DNA of 64,000 nt from Spinacia oleracea (GCF_020520425.1 NC_079491.1:110360652-110424651), one strand, 5' to 3'; positions 10,468 to 23,195 are shown, counted from the stretch's first letter. The notes: generated by a model from the sequence alone, not told the origin. Made by a program: numbers and translations.

Positions 10468-13263
10468 CCTTATTATTTTCATAATCTAATTTGCATAAAC
10501 ATGGTTAAATATTACAAATTTGCAAGAATTAAAAGGGGTGATTAATTTTCGTAATTGTTAATTAATTGCAAATTGCGTTTATTTAATTATACGTACGCAG
10601 TTTTTCGGCAGTTTCTTCGTTACTCATCCAAATCGAGTGATTTTTGTGTCAATTCCGCATGTAAAAGGCATTCTAAAATTTTGACAAAATTAGTATTTTT
10701 CTGCCGAACCCAGAATTCTCAAATTCGAAGCCTAACTATGACTTTTCGAAGGTTTTAGTTTTTCGAATGCAAAATTTCGTAAATTTAAGATGTTAAATTA
10801 AATATTTGCGATTCTTGTTGATAAATCTTGAATTTTTGATTGACCTACTGTATATGTTTAACAAGTTTGAATGCCTAGCCTTGTTAATTATGCAATCTAA
10901 TTTGTAATTATGATTAATTTGTTGAAAATTAGAATAATTTAGAATTAATTTGATTTTCATAATTAATTATAATTTAATTAGAAACCTATGATTAAAAACC
11001 ACCATAAAAATTGTAAATTTATGATAAATTTTAAATTTTTATGACCTAGACTTGAATCCATGTAAATCGGAAATCAATTGAATAATAAATTTTCGATTTT
11101 TCGCCCTAAAATTATGAAATTAATAATATTTATTAATTTGTCATTAATTTTATAAATTTTAAATTTTTTATGCGATTCGTTCATATAACTTGCACGCACA
11201 AAGCAATGGACGCTTCATGTTACCCTTAAGGGGTGTTGTATAGTGCGGGCATGCGAGCACGAGCAAGGGAGCTCGTCGCCCGTGCGGCACGAATGCAATG
11301 AGCAAGGCATGGTGCATGTGCACAAGGCAGCAGCCCTGCCTTGTGTCGTGGACCACGAGCAATGGACGAATGGGCATGGGCGAAGGGCGAGCCAAGGCAG
11401 TCGCGTGTGGGCAGCAAGCGAGCTGCGCCACAACGCGCACTGCCTCGCGCAAGAGCGCGCAGCCTCGCGCGCAGCGAGCGCAAGCTCGCGTGCCACGAGC
11501 GCTGCGCCCAGCGTTGCTCGCGCGCACAGCGAGCGATGTCGCGCGCCCAGCGAGCGATGTCGCGCGCCCAGCAAGCGATGGGTCACACGCACAGCGAGCG
11601 ATGTCGCGCGCCCAGCGAGCGATGTCGCGCGCACAGCGAGCGATGGCTCGGGCGCACTGCGAGCGATGGCTCGCGTGCGACGAGCGCTGGCGCGCACGCA
11701 GCGTGCGATGGCTTGCGATGGAAATGTAGCCGCTATGCGACGAGCGCATGGGCTGCGCGCACATGGCCAGCGATGGCTGTGTGCGAGCGGCCCATGGGCG
11801 TGCAATGCGTAGGGTGTTTGCGTTACGATTAGATCGTTTTGAATGTTTAATTTGAAAATTTCAGTTCACGTAATTTTAATTAATTTTAAAATTAATAATT
11901 TAAATTATTTTCTTGGATTTTAATTTTGAATATTGTAATTATAATAAATGTTATTTATTCTAATTATTTTACTAAAATTAAAATCATGAATTAATTTAAA
12001 TACGACTGAAATTAAATTAAACTTTTTGGATTCAATTATAAATTTATATGAGCTTTAAATTTTAATTAAATTTGTATGTTTCCGGTTAGACTAGAAATAC
12101 ATTTTTATGTTTAAAATTAGTAAAGCATATGAATTTATTGGTTTAAGTGGGAGCGCTTTTTAGTCATAAACTCTTGATTAGGTCTACAAATCCTTAAGGT
12201 TAAAACAACTTGATTAGAATTAATAAGGACTGAATAATTGGTAGATTACTGGTGCCCTTGATTAATTACTGCAAATGTTTACGTGATGCATAATGTGTTT
12301 TACTAACCAACTATGTGGGCCATTCATGATAATGAATGGGTGAATGGTATATATTGTATATGTACTGTTTTGCAGGTTATGAAGTGACTAGTATGGCCCA
12401 AAATAGGATAGAAAATATGGTCTGCGTACCATTAATTTGAATGTAATTGGTCTAAAGTACCAAAGTTATTTTTCAATTCAAATATGGTCTGCGTACCATC
12501 AAATAGTTGTAATTAGTTATAGCTTATCCTATTTGAAGAAAATGGTGCCTCCCACGGAGATTTTCAAGACGGACTTTGAAGTTAAAGCTTCAAGATGAAG
12601 TCGGGCCATACTAGATCACAAATATCTTATGCATGTTTTAAGTTATTTATTGCTTTTAAATATGTCTTAAAATGCATGAGATCAAAAGCTTGATTATGTT
12701 GCATGATTAAGGATTTTAGTTCACTTAAAATCTAACCAACATAGTAAGAGCTTTAAGTTCCAAACTTAAAAATTGAGTTAAAAGGTGCCATGCCAAAATA
12801 TACACTTGCTTGGATATCCTTTACATCAATCTAGTAATAGTTTTCGCTCAGCGAGGTGTTACTTATTGGTCCTAAAGGGGCAAGGTACACAAATAATTGT
12901 GAGTACATGTTAGTTTTGGTGAAACTCAACGATATAAGTAAGGAGTCCTTTTATGTCGTGGCAAATTCGATAGGTTTACCTAATAAGTTCTTAGACGTAC
13001 CTATCAACCAAGAATAGTTTCTAGACTATTAGCAAAAGGCTTTTGCTTACCTAAGATGTTCTAGGATTAAGTCGACAAACTGTGCTTAGTTCTTCAATGA
13101 TTTTAGGATCTTGGAATCATTTTATTCACACCTGCCGGAACACATAATTTGAATAAAATGCTTAATAAACATTGAATTATGCATGTATGCTAGAATTTAA
13201 GTTTATTAAGAGAAACTGTGAATGGTTATTTATTTGTTTATTCTTTTCAATTGTAGTTTTAAT
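10468..13263 (+). other. Long untranslated leader of Copia-1
   Basis: AT-rich except for the GC-rich block 11240-11815. It contains the repeated motif ATGGTCTGCGTACCAT (about 12417 and 12484). It probably serves as 5' leader with dimerisation and packaging signals; that is inference. Overlapping open frames in the GC-rich block are composition artefacts. Confidence 0.7.
11500..11720. repeat. GC-rich tandem repeat, period about 24 bp
   Basis: Repeated AGCGAGCGATGTCGCGCGCC units with variation, in the Copia-1 leader. The related Copia-2 leader has a GC-rich block in the same place but without this clear period. Confidence 0.75.
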
Positions 13264-16200
13264 ATGGCAAACAACAATCAAAACATCATCATGGGTTCTG
13301 AGCTTATGGTCAAGCTGAACCTGACAAATTTTCTTGAATGGGAAGCTAAGCTAGTTGAAATAGTCAAACTCAATGGACTTGAGTATGTACTGTCACATCC
13401 CATGCCAAGCTACTATGCCAGAGACATGACCCCTGAGAGATTTTACGCCTGGGATGCGGATCTCAAAAAGGTTATGAGTCTCATGCTGAACAATATCCCT
13501 GATGATTGGGCTAAAAGGTTTGTAGCCTATGAACCTTTTACGCTCATCAAGAATCTGAGGGATATCTGTCGTGGAAGTACGGAGGACAGGGACCTGAACG
13601 TCCATGAGTTGATTGAATCAATGTCTGGTCTAAAGGTTAGTTCTCCCAACAGGTGTTATAGGATGAAGGTCCAAGAAACACATGTTCAGCTCCTTCGCAC
13701 TAAACAGAGGGTAGGCGTCCCACTGAGGTTCCATGTGGATCTTATGTGTTCATATTTTGATCGCCTAAGTCTACTAGGAACACCAATAAGCGAAAGGATG
13801 GCAGTCTCTGTCTTGCTCAATTCACTACACAGTGGGTTTGGTCGCTTCAAGCAACTATACCTAAGTGAACCAAGAGAAGAAACAGTTGCAGAATTTATTC
13901 ACCTTGTCAGAAAGGCTGAAATAGTACTGGACTGTGAAGCCAAAGATTTACTCAAGGCTAGAAAGAGACCATTCAAGAAAGGTGGAAAGTCCAAGGGCAA
14001 TGCTAAATCAAAGCAGGACAAGTCCACATCAAGCTGTCTTTATTGTGATGGAATAGGCCATTACAAAAGAGAATGTCCAAAGCTAAAGGAAGATCAGAAG
14101 AACGGAACAGTCGTTCCATCTTCAGGTATTTTCGTTATAGACTGTATACTTGCTAATTCAACTTCTTGGGTATTAGATACTGGTTGTGGCTCACACTTAT
14201 GTTCCAATCCACAGGGACTAAGAAGAAGTAGAAAGTTAAGCAAGGGTGAAGTCGACCTACGAGTGGGAAATGGAGCACGGATTGCTGCATTAGCTGTAGG
14301 AACTTACTATTTGTCGTTGCCCTCCGGGCTAGTTTTGGAACTGGAAGAATGTTTCCATGTTCCAAGTCTTACTAAAAACATCATTTCAGTTTCTTGCTTA
14401 GATGCTAAGGGATTTTCCTTTTTAATAAAAGACAATATTTGTTCGTTTTATTTTAAAGAGATGTTTTATGGATCTGCTAGATTAGTCAATGGACTTTATT
14501 TATTAGATCATGACAAACAAGTATATAACATAAATACCAAAAAGGCCAAAAAGAATGATTCAGATCTCACCTATCTGTGGCATTGTCGATTAGGCCATAT
14601 AAACTTGAAACGCTTAGAAAGACTTCAAAAGGAAGGAATTCTAGAACCATTTGACTTAGAGGATTATGGTAAATGCGAATCATGTTTACTTGGCAAAATG
14701 ACAAAGCAACCTTTCTCTAAAGTTGGAGAAAGAGCAAATGAACTATTGGGTTTAATCCATACAGATGTATGTGGACCAATGAGTACAAATGCTAGAGGTG
14801 GTTTCAGCTACTTTATCACTTTCACTGATGACTTCAGTAGGTATGGTTATGTCTACCTAATGAAGCATAAGTCTGAATCCTTTGACAAATTCAAGGAATT
14901 TCAGAGTGAAGTAGAGAATCAATTAGGCAAGAAGATTAAAGCACTGCGGTCTGATAGAGGCGGTGAATATCTGAGCTATGAATTTGATGACCATCTGAGA
15001 ATGTGGAATTCTATTTTGACTCCTCCTGGAACACCACAATGGAACGGTGTGTCGGAACGGAGGAACAGAACCTTGCTAGACATGGTCAGGTCAATGATGG
15101 GTCAGGCCGAACTTCCATTAGAATTTTGGGGACATGCACTAAATACAGCTGCACTCACTATAAATAGAGCTCCGTCTAAAGCTGTCTAAAAGACTCCATA
15201 CGAATTATGGTTTGGAAAGCCTCCAAATGTGTCTTTTCTTAAGATTTGGGGATGTGAAGTATACGTCAAACGATTAATTTCAGACAAACTTCATCCAAAA
15301 TCTGACAAATGTATCCTTGTGGGCTATCCAAAGGAAACAAAGGGGTATTACTTCTACAATACATCTGAGAACAAAGTGTTTGTTGCTCGAGATGGTGTCT
15401 TTTTGGAGAAGGATCACATTTCCAAAATGACAAGTGGGAGAAAAGTAGACCTCGAAGAAATTCGAGTCGAACAACAAACTCTAGAGAATGCTCAAGATGA
15501 CATTCAGGATGAAACTCAGAGATCTTTAGAAGAATCTGGTGAGAATCATGGTCAATCTAGAAATGTTACCCCGCGTAGATCGCAAAGATATAGATCTCAA
15601 CCGGAAAGGTACTTAGGTATTTTGACGAACGAGAGCTATGACGTTCTATTACTTGAAAGTGATGAACCTGCGACTTACAAACAAGCTATGACGAGCCCTA
15701 GCTCCAAGCAGTGGCAAGAAGCCATGCAATCTGAATTAGACTCCATGTCTGAAAACCAAGTATGGGATTTGGTCGATTTGCCAGATGGCTACCAAGCCAT
15801 TGGAAGCAAATGGGTTTTCAAACTGAAAAAGGACAAGGATGGGAAACTTGAAGTTTTCAAAGCTAGATTGGTTGCAAAAGGTTACAGGCAAGTCCACGGT
15901 GTGGATTATGATGAAACCTTTTCACCAGTTGCAATGCTAAAGTCTATTCGAATAATGTTAGCAATCGCTGCATATTACGATTACGAAATATGGCAGATGG
16001 ATGTCAAAACTGCTTTCTTAAACGGCGTTTTAACAGAAACTGTGTTTATGACACAGCCTGAAGGTTTTGAGGATCCAAAGAATGCTAAAAAGGTATGCAA
16101 GCTAAAGAAGTCAATCTACGGATTGAAGCAGGCATCCAGGAGCTGGAATATACGTTTTGATGAAGCAGTCAGTGACTTTGGTTTCATCAAGAACGCAGAC

Positions 16201-17244
16201 GAATCTTGTGTATACAAGAAGGTCAGTGGGAGCAAAATTGCTTTCCTAGTATTATATGTCGACGACATATTGCTTATCGGAAATGACATTCCTATGTTGA
16301 ACTCTGTCAAGATTTGGCTTGGGAAATGTTTTTCGATGAAGGATCTAGGAGAAGCACAGTACATATTGGGCATTAAGATTTACAGAGATAGATCTAAAAA
16401 GATGATTGGACTTAGTCAAAGCACTTATATCAATAAGGTGCTTGATAGGTTCAAGATGGCGGACTCCAAGCGAGGCTACCTACCCATGTCTCATGGAATG
16501 ACTCTAACCAAGACTCAGTGCCCAAAAACACTTGATGAGCGTAGACGAATGAATGGGATTCCATATGCATCATTGATTGGTTCAATAATGTATGCTATGA
16601 TATGTACACGCCCGGATGTTGCGTACGCACTCAGTGCTACGAGCAGATACCAGTCAGACCCAGGAGAGGCGCATTGGACTGCTGCCAAGAACATTCTGAA
16701 GAACCTGAAAAGGCACAAAGATGACTTCCTGGTCTATGGTGGAGATGATGAATTAATTGTTAAAGGCTATACGGACGCAAGTTTCCAAACCGACAAAGAT
16801 GATTTCAGATCACAGTCTGGGTTTGTCTTCTGCCTCAACGGAGGAGCAGTAAGCTGGAAAAGTGCTAAGCAAAGCACCATTGCGGATTCTACAACTGAAG
16901 CGGAGTACATTGCTGCACATGAAGCAGCAAAGGAAGCTATATGGCTAAGGAAGTTCATAGGTGAACTTGGTGTAGTCCCCTCCATTAAAGGACCAATAGC
17001 CCTGTATTGTGACAATAACGGAGCTATTGCACAGGCAAAAGAGCCTAGACACCACCAGAGAGTCAAGCATGTACTTCGTAGATTTCACCTTCTACGAGAG
17101 TTCGTTGAAAGAAAAGAAGTCGAGATAAGCAAAATTGGAACTGATGACAACATATCAGATCCATTAACTAAACCTCTGCCGCAGGCGAAGCACAACTCGC
17201 ACACTGCAGCTATGGGAATCAAGCATATTGGAGAATGGCTTTGA
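13264..17244 (+). pseudogene. Copia-1 gag-pol polyprotein, one internal stop
   Basis: I start at 13264 (MANNNQN), because an upstream in-frame ATG at 13222 adds only a hydrophobic stretch. In order: gag; a CCHC knuckle at about residue 258 (CLYCDGIGHYKREC); protease with VLDTGCGSH at about 303; GAG-pre-integrase LWHCRLGH at about 437; integrase with HTDVCGP, SDRGGEY and SERRN giving D, D and E; RT with the YVDD box at 16255; and RNase H with YTDASF and TEAEY. The only break is TAA at 15187-15189, at the end of the integrase core. The frame continues unchanged after it. Total length, about 1,326 codons, is normal for copia. The element may have been active until this change, or the stop may have arisen after insertion. 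Confidence 0.92.
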
Positions 17245-17605
17245 TGTCTCTGTTTAATGTTTTAAAGTTTTAGAGTTTAAATCTTTGTAAAACATTATTG
17301 GTTAATCATTCACAATAAATGAAAAGAATTCATTTTTCCATTTAATTTGTGGTTTATTAAATGATGAGTCCCTTCAATTTGACGATATATTCAAGATAGA
17401 CTGTCAGGACCAGTCCTGTGACTAAGAAATGTCTATCAAGTGAACTTGAATGTCAAAGGTTGAAAATGGTCCCTAATCGGAGTTTTCTATAAAATTGGAC
17501 GCATAGAAAACGTTAGACGATTAGAATGCAAGATGACTAGTAGTTCTGTTTCTTGAACTATGTGGACATGGCAATGTCATAATCATTTGCATAGATACTT
17601 ACTTT
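17245..17605 (+). other. Copia-1 3' untranslated region, first part
   Basis: Follows the gag-pol stop. It matches the reverse complement of about 32830-33090 in Copia-2, so it belongs to the family's 3' UTR. It resumes after the nested CACTA element at 21247. Confidence 0.75.
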
Positions 17606-18176
17606 CACTAGTAGAAAAACATTCATTTGAGGCGTCACTTTTATATTCATTAGCGGCGTTTTAGGCGTAGCAGCAAATAGAGTGGCAGCAAATGAATGGT
17701 ACTGATTTGCGGCGTTAAAAAACGCCTCAAATTAATCATTCATTTGCGACGTAATGTAGAAAAAACGCCTCAAATGAATAGTATTGTATGGCGGCGTTTC
17801 TACCCAAACGCCTCAAACTTTGGTAAAATTGCGAGAGTTTAAACGCCGCGAACAATGTGTAATTTTTTTTTAATAAATAATATATTTTTTATATATTCAA
17901 CAATCCCAAAAATATAGAACCTGTACTCACGCCACATTTATACAACGTCCAAAAGTGTCATCAACCACCAATAACTTCCAAGAAACTTTGATTTTTACAT
18001 ATAAGTTAACCATCATATGTTTACAAAAATAAACCACCTAAATAGTTTCAAGTCTATAATAACTATATCTTTTACACTTCATACGTTACAAAATTGCACC
18101 AAAAATATAATAAGGCAATTATATATGATTTTAATAGCATGAAACATCCACAAAAAGAGATCAATGAAGCGTTAAT

Positions 18177-18329
18177 ATTAGACACAATATTCGGTGAAGT
18201 ATGATGCCCATTTGTCTCGTATTTCATCAATTTTCTCATCGGTGAAATGATCTCCACTCAGTAGATCTCCCCACCTCCCAACCAGAAGTAGTCAGGGGAA
18301 AGCTTCACAATTGCTTCATCCAATATAAC
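18177..18329 (-). pseudogene. Unidentified captured exon
   Basis: A minus-strand reading after the acceptor CTTGTCAG begins VILDEAIVKLSPDYFW. After a frame change it continues WGDLLSGDHFTDEKIDEI and ends at a stop near 18177. It looks like a last exon of a host gene with one frameshift. I do not recognise the family. Confidence 0.45.
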
Positions 18330-18695
18330 CTGACAAGTGAGAACAAACTAAGACAACGTAAAGAAAACATTCCTGCATTGGCAAAGTATTTGCCTTCCTT
18401 TGTTGTATTAACATTTTACCTTCTGACACAGCCTGAACAAAATGGAGGCCATTAACAAGCCAACCATCATACACTATGCAATCAAATGAAAAAAGAAATG
18501 GCAATCAGAAAAGGCAATGAATCATAAATATGGCATCCTTAATTCTTTATTCTGGAAGATGATACTACTCACATGAAGAAAGGACAGACAAAGGACAGAA
18601 GTAGATGACAATTTTGAAACATAAGTGCAGCAAATAAATAAAATAAAAATATCATGATGTTGTATGAGACACTTAATAACTAATAGGAACACTAC

Positions 18696-19029
18696 CTGCA
18701 ACTTCTAGATCAGCAGTTATTGTGCCAAGCTTCACAGTAAGTGGGTATTTTGTCTCATTGTAATGCTCGACAGCATGGTTGTTGCCACCAGTTCCATCCC
18801 AATTTTTTCTACCACGGAGGATCATCCCATCTGTTAGATTTAACCAGAGATTTTCTGTTTTATCACAATTTGCACATTTCCACCCAGATGGAGGAATGAC
18901 AGTACCACTCTCAATCTGTGGCAAACACATGGCATATGCACTGATGTGCTTCTCAGCTACCCAGGCTGCAACTTGCTCCTTTTTCTCAGCACCCTCGGCC
19001 AATATAATAGCATCAACAGCTAACCTTAT
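18696..19029 (-). pseudogene. Captured exon of UBP14-like ubiquitin-specific protease (zf-UBP part)
   Basis: An open exon between the acceptor TATTTTAG (19031) and the donor GCAG|GTAGTG (18695). It reads with no stop and contains WKCANCDKTENLWLNL, GRKNWDGTGGNNHAVEHY and LGTITADLE, hallmarks of plant UBP14, which binds and recycles unanchored ubiquitin chains. One zinc ligand looks lost: MILRGRK stands where the family has Cys before GRK. No protease domain is present. It is a transduplicated fragment, not a working gene. Confidence 0.85.
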
Positions 19030-19873
19030 CTAAAATATACACACATGTCATGCAAAGACCAGACAAGTCTGAATAATTTGAAACATTCAGCTTGTCCCTA
19101 CGTAAAATAGAACTTCTAACATTTCAATTGTTCATCTTTCTTTCTTCTCTTCTTTCATGGAGAGGGAAGGGGAGGGAGGGGGGGGGGGGTGACTGGTGAG
19201 TGATAAGAGGAGCATCAGTTATAAGATTTTGCATTCAATGATTCAATAATTTTGCATTCAATCATTCAATAATTTTAGCAGCAAGTAGTTCAGACAAAAG
19301 AGAACCACTCTAGGCAACTGCAATTTGTGGCATGTGCAGGAGAAGAGCCAAACAGGGAAGGGAAGGGTTTATCATCATTCACAAACAAATCAAAAGCTTC
19401 AATTTAATCCATCTTTTCCAATTTCTTTATAGAATTATATAAGCTACCCCATTCAATTTCAGATTAAAACTCATATAGTGCATTGAAGGCGGAATAAGGT
19501 AAAAGCTATACTTAGATTTGATAAAGAGGAATTATTTTTCCTTTTGCCATATTTTTTCTTTATTAGCTCAATATCTGCCAATTTCTCATCCTTCCTAAAT
19601 GCTGTTAATTAAGTACTGTTAGTCTGTTATCTTATGTAGTCATGTTGATACTTGGATAGAGTCGATAGTATATGCCTGTCAAAAGATTTATAGAAGTATT
19701 TGACAAACCAACTGAACTAAACTAGAGATAGAGCTATTCCTGAGAGGTTTAGCCAATAGATGCTTATAGATGTCATTTACTGTCGGAAAACCAAAGGAAT
19801 TTGTAACACTGTTATGAATTAGCAGGAATAGATAGTGGAAGCTCTTACAAACGTCAATCGAGAATTTCTGCAG

Positions 19874-20158
19874 TTGGGCCACCTGGTCCTGACTTTTGGT
19901 CTTGGAAACCCCTTCCTAAGGATGATTCGAATCGAAGTGATGTCAGTAAAATACAGAAAGCTCCAAAAACCAATCCACATCCGACAAATACTGTGATCGA
20001 GAAAGAGAGACTTGCAGATTGCCTCTCTATACCGTTGGAAAACACTTACTCAGAAAACAACCTTATCCAAAATCTCCCTCCGTTTCAATCATTAATGGAG
20101 GTGCACAAAGTAGAAGCTCTTAATTCCAATCAAGAAGCCACTGTAATGCGAATGTAAT
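19874..20158 (+). pseudogene. Captured exon of unknown gene (PPGPDFWSW motif)
   Basis: After the acceptor TTTCTGCAG an open frame of about 95 codons reads VGPPGPDFWSWKPLPKDD, continues as a polar stretch and ends VMRM and TAA at 20156-20158. It lies opposite to the UBP14-like exon, so it comes from a separate capture or an inverted neighbour. Family not recognised. Confidence 0.5.
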
Positions 20159-20159
20159 A

Positions 20160-21089
20160 GCTTCTCCCTAACAAAAAGAGTCAAATGAGCTACTTTATCA
20201 TTCTGTATTGGCTTCAAAGTATGTATAACCATTACAATTTTACAAGAGAATGGAAGAAAAGGTTATACACTGCCTCTAAACATAATGGGTCTATCAAGGA
20301 ATGGCAGCAACAATCTAACCTTAAAAAACAGATCATTGTCTAGTTGTCTACATTCTAGCATTGAATTTATAATAGCATGAAAGAAACTACACTTGAATTA
20401 TACACCCAATTAATCAAACAATCAAGAATACCGTAATTAGATGAATTCCACAAGGGGAAAAAAATGAATTTCACAAAAGCAATTACGAAATTAGATGAAT
20501 TTTAAAGACAAATAGTTCTATAATTACCACAATTTCGTCCAAATGCCAAAAGAACAATGAAAATTACACAAACCCTAGAAATTAAAACACATAATTACAA
20601 AGAAAAATAATCCAATAATTCAGAAATAATTCATGTAAATCAAAAGATGAAAGAGATATAATAACGTAATTGAATAGAAAAAACGGCAAGAAGGAGAAAG
20701 GACTCAAGGAGTAGGAGCTAAACTTACCTAGACTAAGCACGACGGTCGGAGAACTTGAAAAAATGGTGTCAGTCACCCGAAAACTTGAACCAACCGTCCA
20801 ACCCCGTGAATCGACGATTTTAGATAGTTGCTCTGATTTTCACATAATTTCAGTACATCATAGACGAGTGTGAAAAGTTTTGTGATTCGCAGTCGAGATG
20901 AGTCGATCTTTACCCTTTAGTGAGACGACGGCGGTGGAGATCATTCCCAAAATCTATTAAAGAGGAGATACTTTGTGGTGAAGAAGAATGAATGAAGAAG
21001 GAAGAAGGAAGAAGGATACAGACTCAAAAACGAGCAAGAGGAAGACAACTGAAGGATAGGAAAGGAAAGGCAAGGGTTTTACCTTATTA
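20160..21089. other. Interior of CACTA 1 without a recognised gene
   Basis: AT-rich. The GAAGAAGGAAGAAGG run near 20995-21015 and the region 20880-21060 resemble a plant gene's 5' UTR, but I could not assign it. Confidence 0.4.
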
Positions 21090-21249
21090 GTTTACGGCGT
21101 AAATATCATTAAACGCCGCTGATTAATAATTACCATGGATTAGTGGTGTTATAACGCCGCCAATTAATGTTTTGTTGTTTAATTTGAGACGTTATCAAAT
21201 AAACGGCGCTAGCGCGTAGCCGCAAATCAATATTTTTCTACTAGTGTTT

Positions 21250-21752
21250 GGGAAGACTAGTATCGGACAAGACCTATGAAACTTTACTGTAAGAGATGAA
21301 AGTCTGTCATAAGTAAATTTCATTAAATTATTAGACACTAAATCCTCAATACCTGAGAGATTTGAGATTACTTGTTTGAGAACTGGTTGCTTTGACGTTG
21401 ACCAACCGTCGCACCGTAAAAGGAGGCTATAAAGGCAACGCTCAGGTAATCACCTATCAAACGAAGTCTAATCTCAAGATCGCAAGATTGGGATTGTCCT
21501 CCCATAAATCGGGATGAGATGCTTAAAAGTTGTACAAGGCCACTCGGAGAGCTAGAAACTGTGAAATGCATGGCCGTGCTCGGATGAATCATAGGCTATG
21601 ATTATCTGTTTATTTGATCAGTTGAACTCTGAAACCGAGGAACACCTCTGGACATAATAAGGATGACAACTCTTACCTTATGTTCAAGAGCAAGCATCGA
21701 GCGACAAAGGAATTAGGAAATGCACACTTGTCCCTAAGGACAAGTGGGAGAC
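21250..21752 (+). other. Copia-1 3' untranslated region, second part, with polypurine tract
   Basis: Matches Copia-2 sequence at 32312-32825 in reverse. It ends in CAAGTGGGAGAC directly before the 3' LTR; this is the likely polypurine tract. Confidence 0.75.
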
Positions 21753-23195
21753 TGAAGGAAATAATGCCCTTGGTCCAAGTATGCATTCTATGTTAAGTCT
21801 AATAAATGCGGTTCAGTATTAATTAACAAGTTAATAATTCAGTGAGATCAAGTGAGCTGAATGCCTAACTAGAGGCCGCTTCAGTTCAAGTGGAATTAAT
21901 GATATTAATCCACAGCTTACTCTTGACTGAACCCGTAGGGTAACACAAATAGTACGTAAACGGATCAAGTATTTAATGGCATTAAATACTCTATCTATGG
22001 ATATTCGGAACCGACGGATCTTGGTTTCAGTGGGAGCTGAGATCGTCACAGGCAAGAAATGAATACTCCGGAAACGATGATATTACCGGAAACGGAAATA
22101 TGGATCGTATCGGAAATATAAATATTATCCAAGTCGTAGATGTTGCCAGAAACGAAAACATGGTACGTATCGGAAAATATTATCGGAAATGGAAATATTA
22201 CCAGAATCGGAAATATTGCCGGAAACGGAAATATTGTCAGAATCGGAAATATTACCGGAATCGGAAAATAATTCCGGAAACGGAAATATTAAATATTTGT
22301 TCGAAACGGAAATTAATTCCGGAATCGGAAATGTTAAATATTGTTCGTATCGGAAATGAATTCCGGAATCGGAAATTTAATCGGAAGCGTATCGTACGAA
22401 TAAGCATCGGACGAGGCCTGCCGGACGAGGCCCAGCACGAAGCCAGGCCATCGCCCAGCAAGCCAAGCGCGCCGCACAAACAGCCACGCCAGGCCCAGCG
22501 CAAGGCCAGGCCCAGCAGGCCGTGGCAGCGCGCACAGCGCGCGCAGCGCGCACAGCGCGCGCAGCGCGCGCGGGAGCTGCGTGGGCTTGCAGCTCGCGCA
22601 GGCCTCGCTGCGTGGGCTGCTGCTCGTGCGCACGCATGGGCGGCCCATCGTGGCTGCCGTGTGTGCGTGTGTAAGTGTTTGTGTTCGTGCACGTTTCCTA
22701 AAACGTGCAGAGCTCGGTTAATGATTAAATTCCTAATTCTATTTGATAAATTAATTAAATTAGAGTTCTTGTAGGATTCTAGGTTTAATCAATTTGTATC
22801 TGAATAGGATTCCAATTCCCTTTCCATACCCCTATAAATATGTGGCCAGGGTTCACAATTTATAACGAGTTTCAAAGTATTCAAAGTGAGTTTTTGAGAG
22901 AAAAATTCAGCCACACATCTTGCTCAAAAGTGCCGAAAATTCTAGTACCTTAAGGGCGATTCTAGTTGGTCAATCTTAAGGCGGATCCGGACGTGCTGTG
23001 GACTATCTACGGAGGGACGACACTTGGAGTCCTAAAGACTTGTTCTGGTTCGGTTCGGGCGCAGCTAGGGAGGGCACGCAACAAAGAGTATGCATCTAAA
23101 TTATGCTATATGATTATGTGTAAATAATATGTAATCCTGGGTTAATGGTTGTTTCCGCATGATTTATGTAATATCATATGTATCATAACCTAACA
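21753..23195 (+). repeat. Copia-1 3' LTR
   Basis: Nearly identical to 9028-10452. It is 18 bp longer because of one extra unit in the GCGCGCACAGCGCGCGCA repeat near 22525-22570. Confidence 0.95.

Larger units (their letters stand above)
17606..21246. mobile_element. CACTA element 1, non-autonomous, with captured gene pieces
   Basis: The ends are CACTAGTAGAAAAA and TTTTTCTACTAGTG, flanked by the 3-bp duplication TTT (17603-17605, 21247-21249). Subterminal repeats built on GCGGCGTT and its complement lie at 17640-17850 and 21090-21225, as expected for CACTA transposase-binding sites. No transposase is seen in 3.6 kb. The interior holds a UBP14-like exon and two other exon-like pieces. Pack-type capture of host sequence is known for CACTA elements. 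Confidence 0.92.
9028..23195 (+). mobile_element. Copia-1, full-length Ty1/copia retrotransposon
   Basis: LTRs of 1425 bp (9028-10452) and 1443 bp (21753-23195), both TG...CA; primer-binding site right after the 5' LTR; gag-pol on the plus strand; purine-rich tract before the 3' LTR; 5-bp target duplication AAGGG. By eye the LTRs differ at about ten bases plus one 18-bp repeat unit, so the insertion is recent. The domain order protease, integrase, RT, RNase H defines copia. It carries a nested CACTA element (17606-21246). The long LTR and the long leader with a GC-rich block resemble large-LTR copia families; I do not assign a lineage. Confidence 0.95.

Noticed and set aside
11168..11832. Overlapping 140-200 codon frames in the Copia-1 leader, and similar ones at 38559-39100
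   Set aside because: Open in up to five frames because of GC-rich repeats; no motifs; located in the leader.
19165..19195. Poly-G run (GGGAGGGGGGGGGG)
   Set aside because: Simple sequence within CACTA 1; nothing else supports a function.
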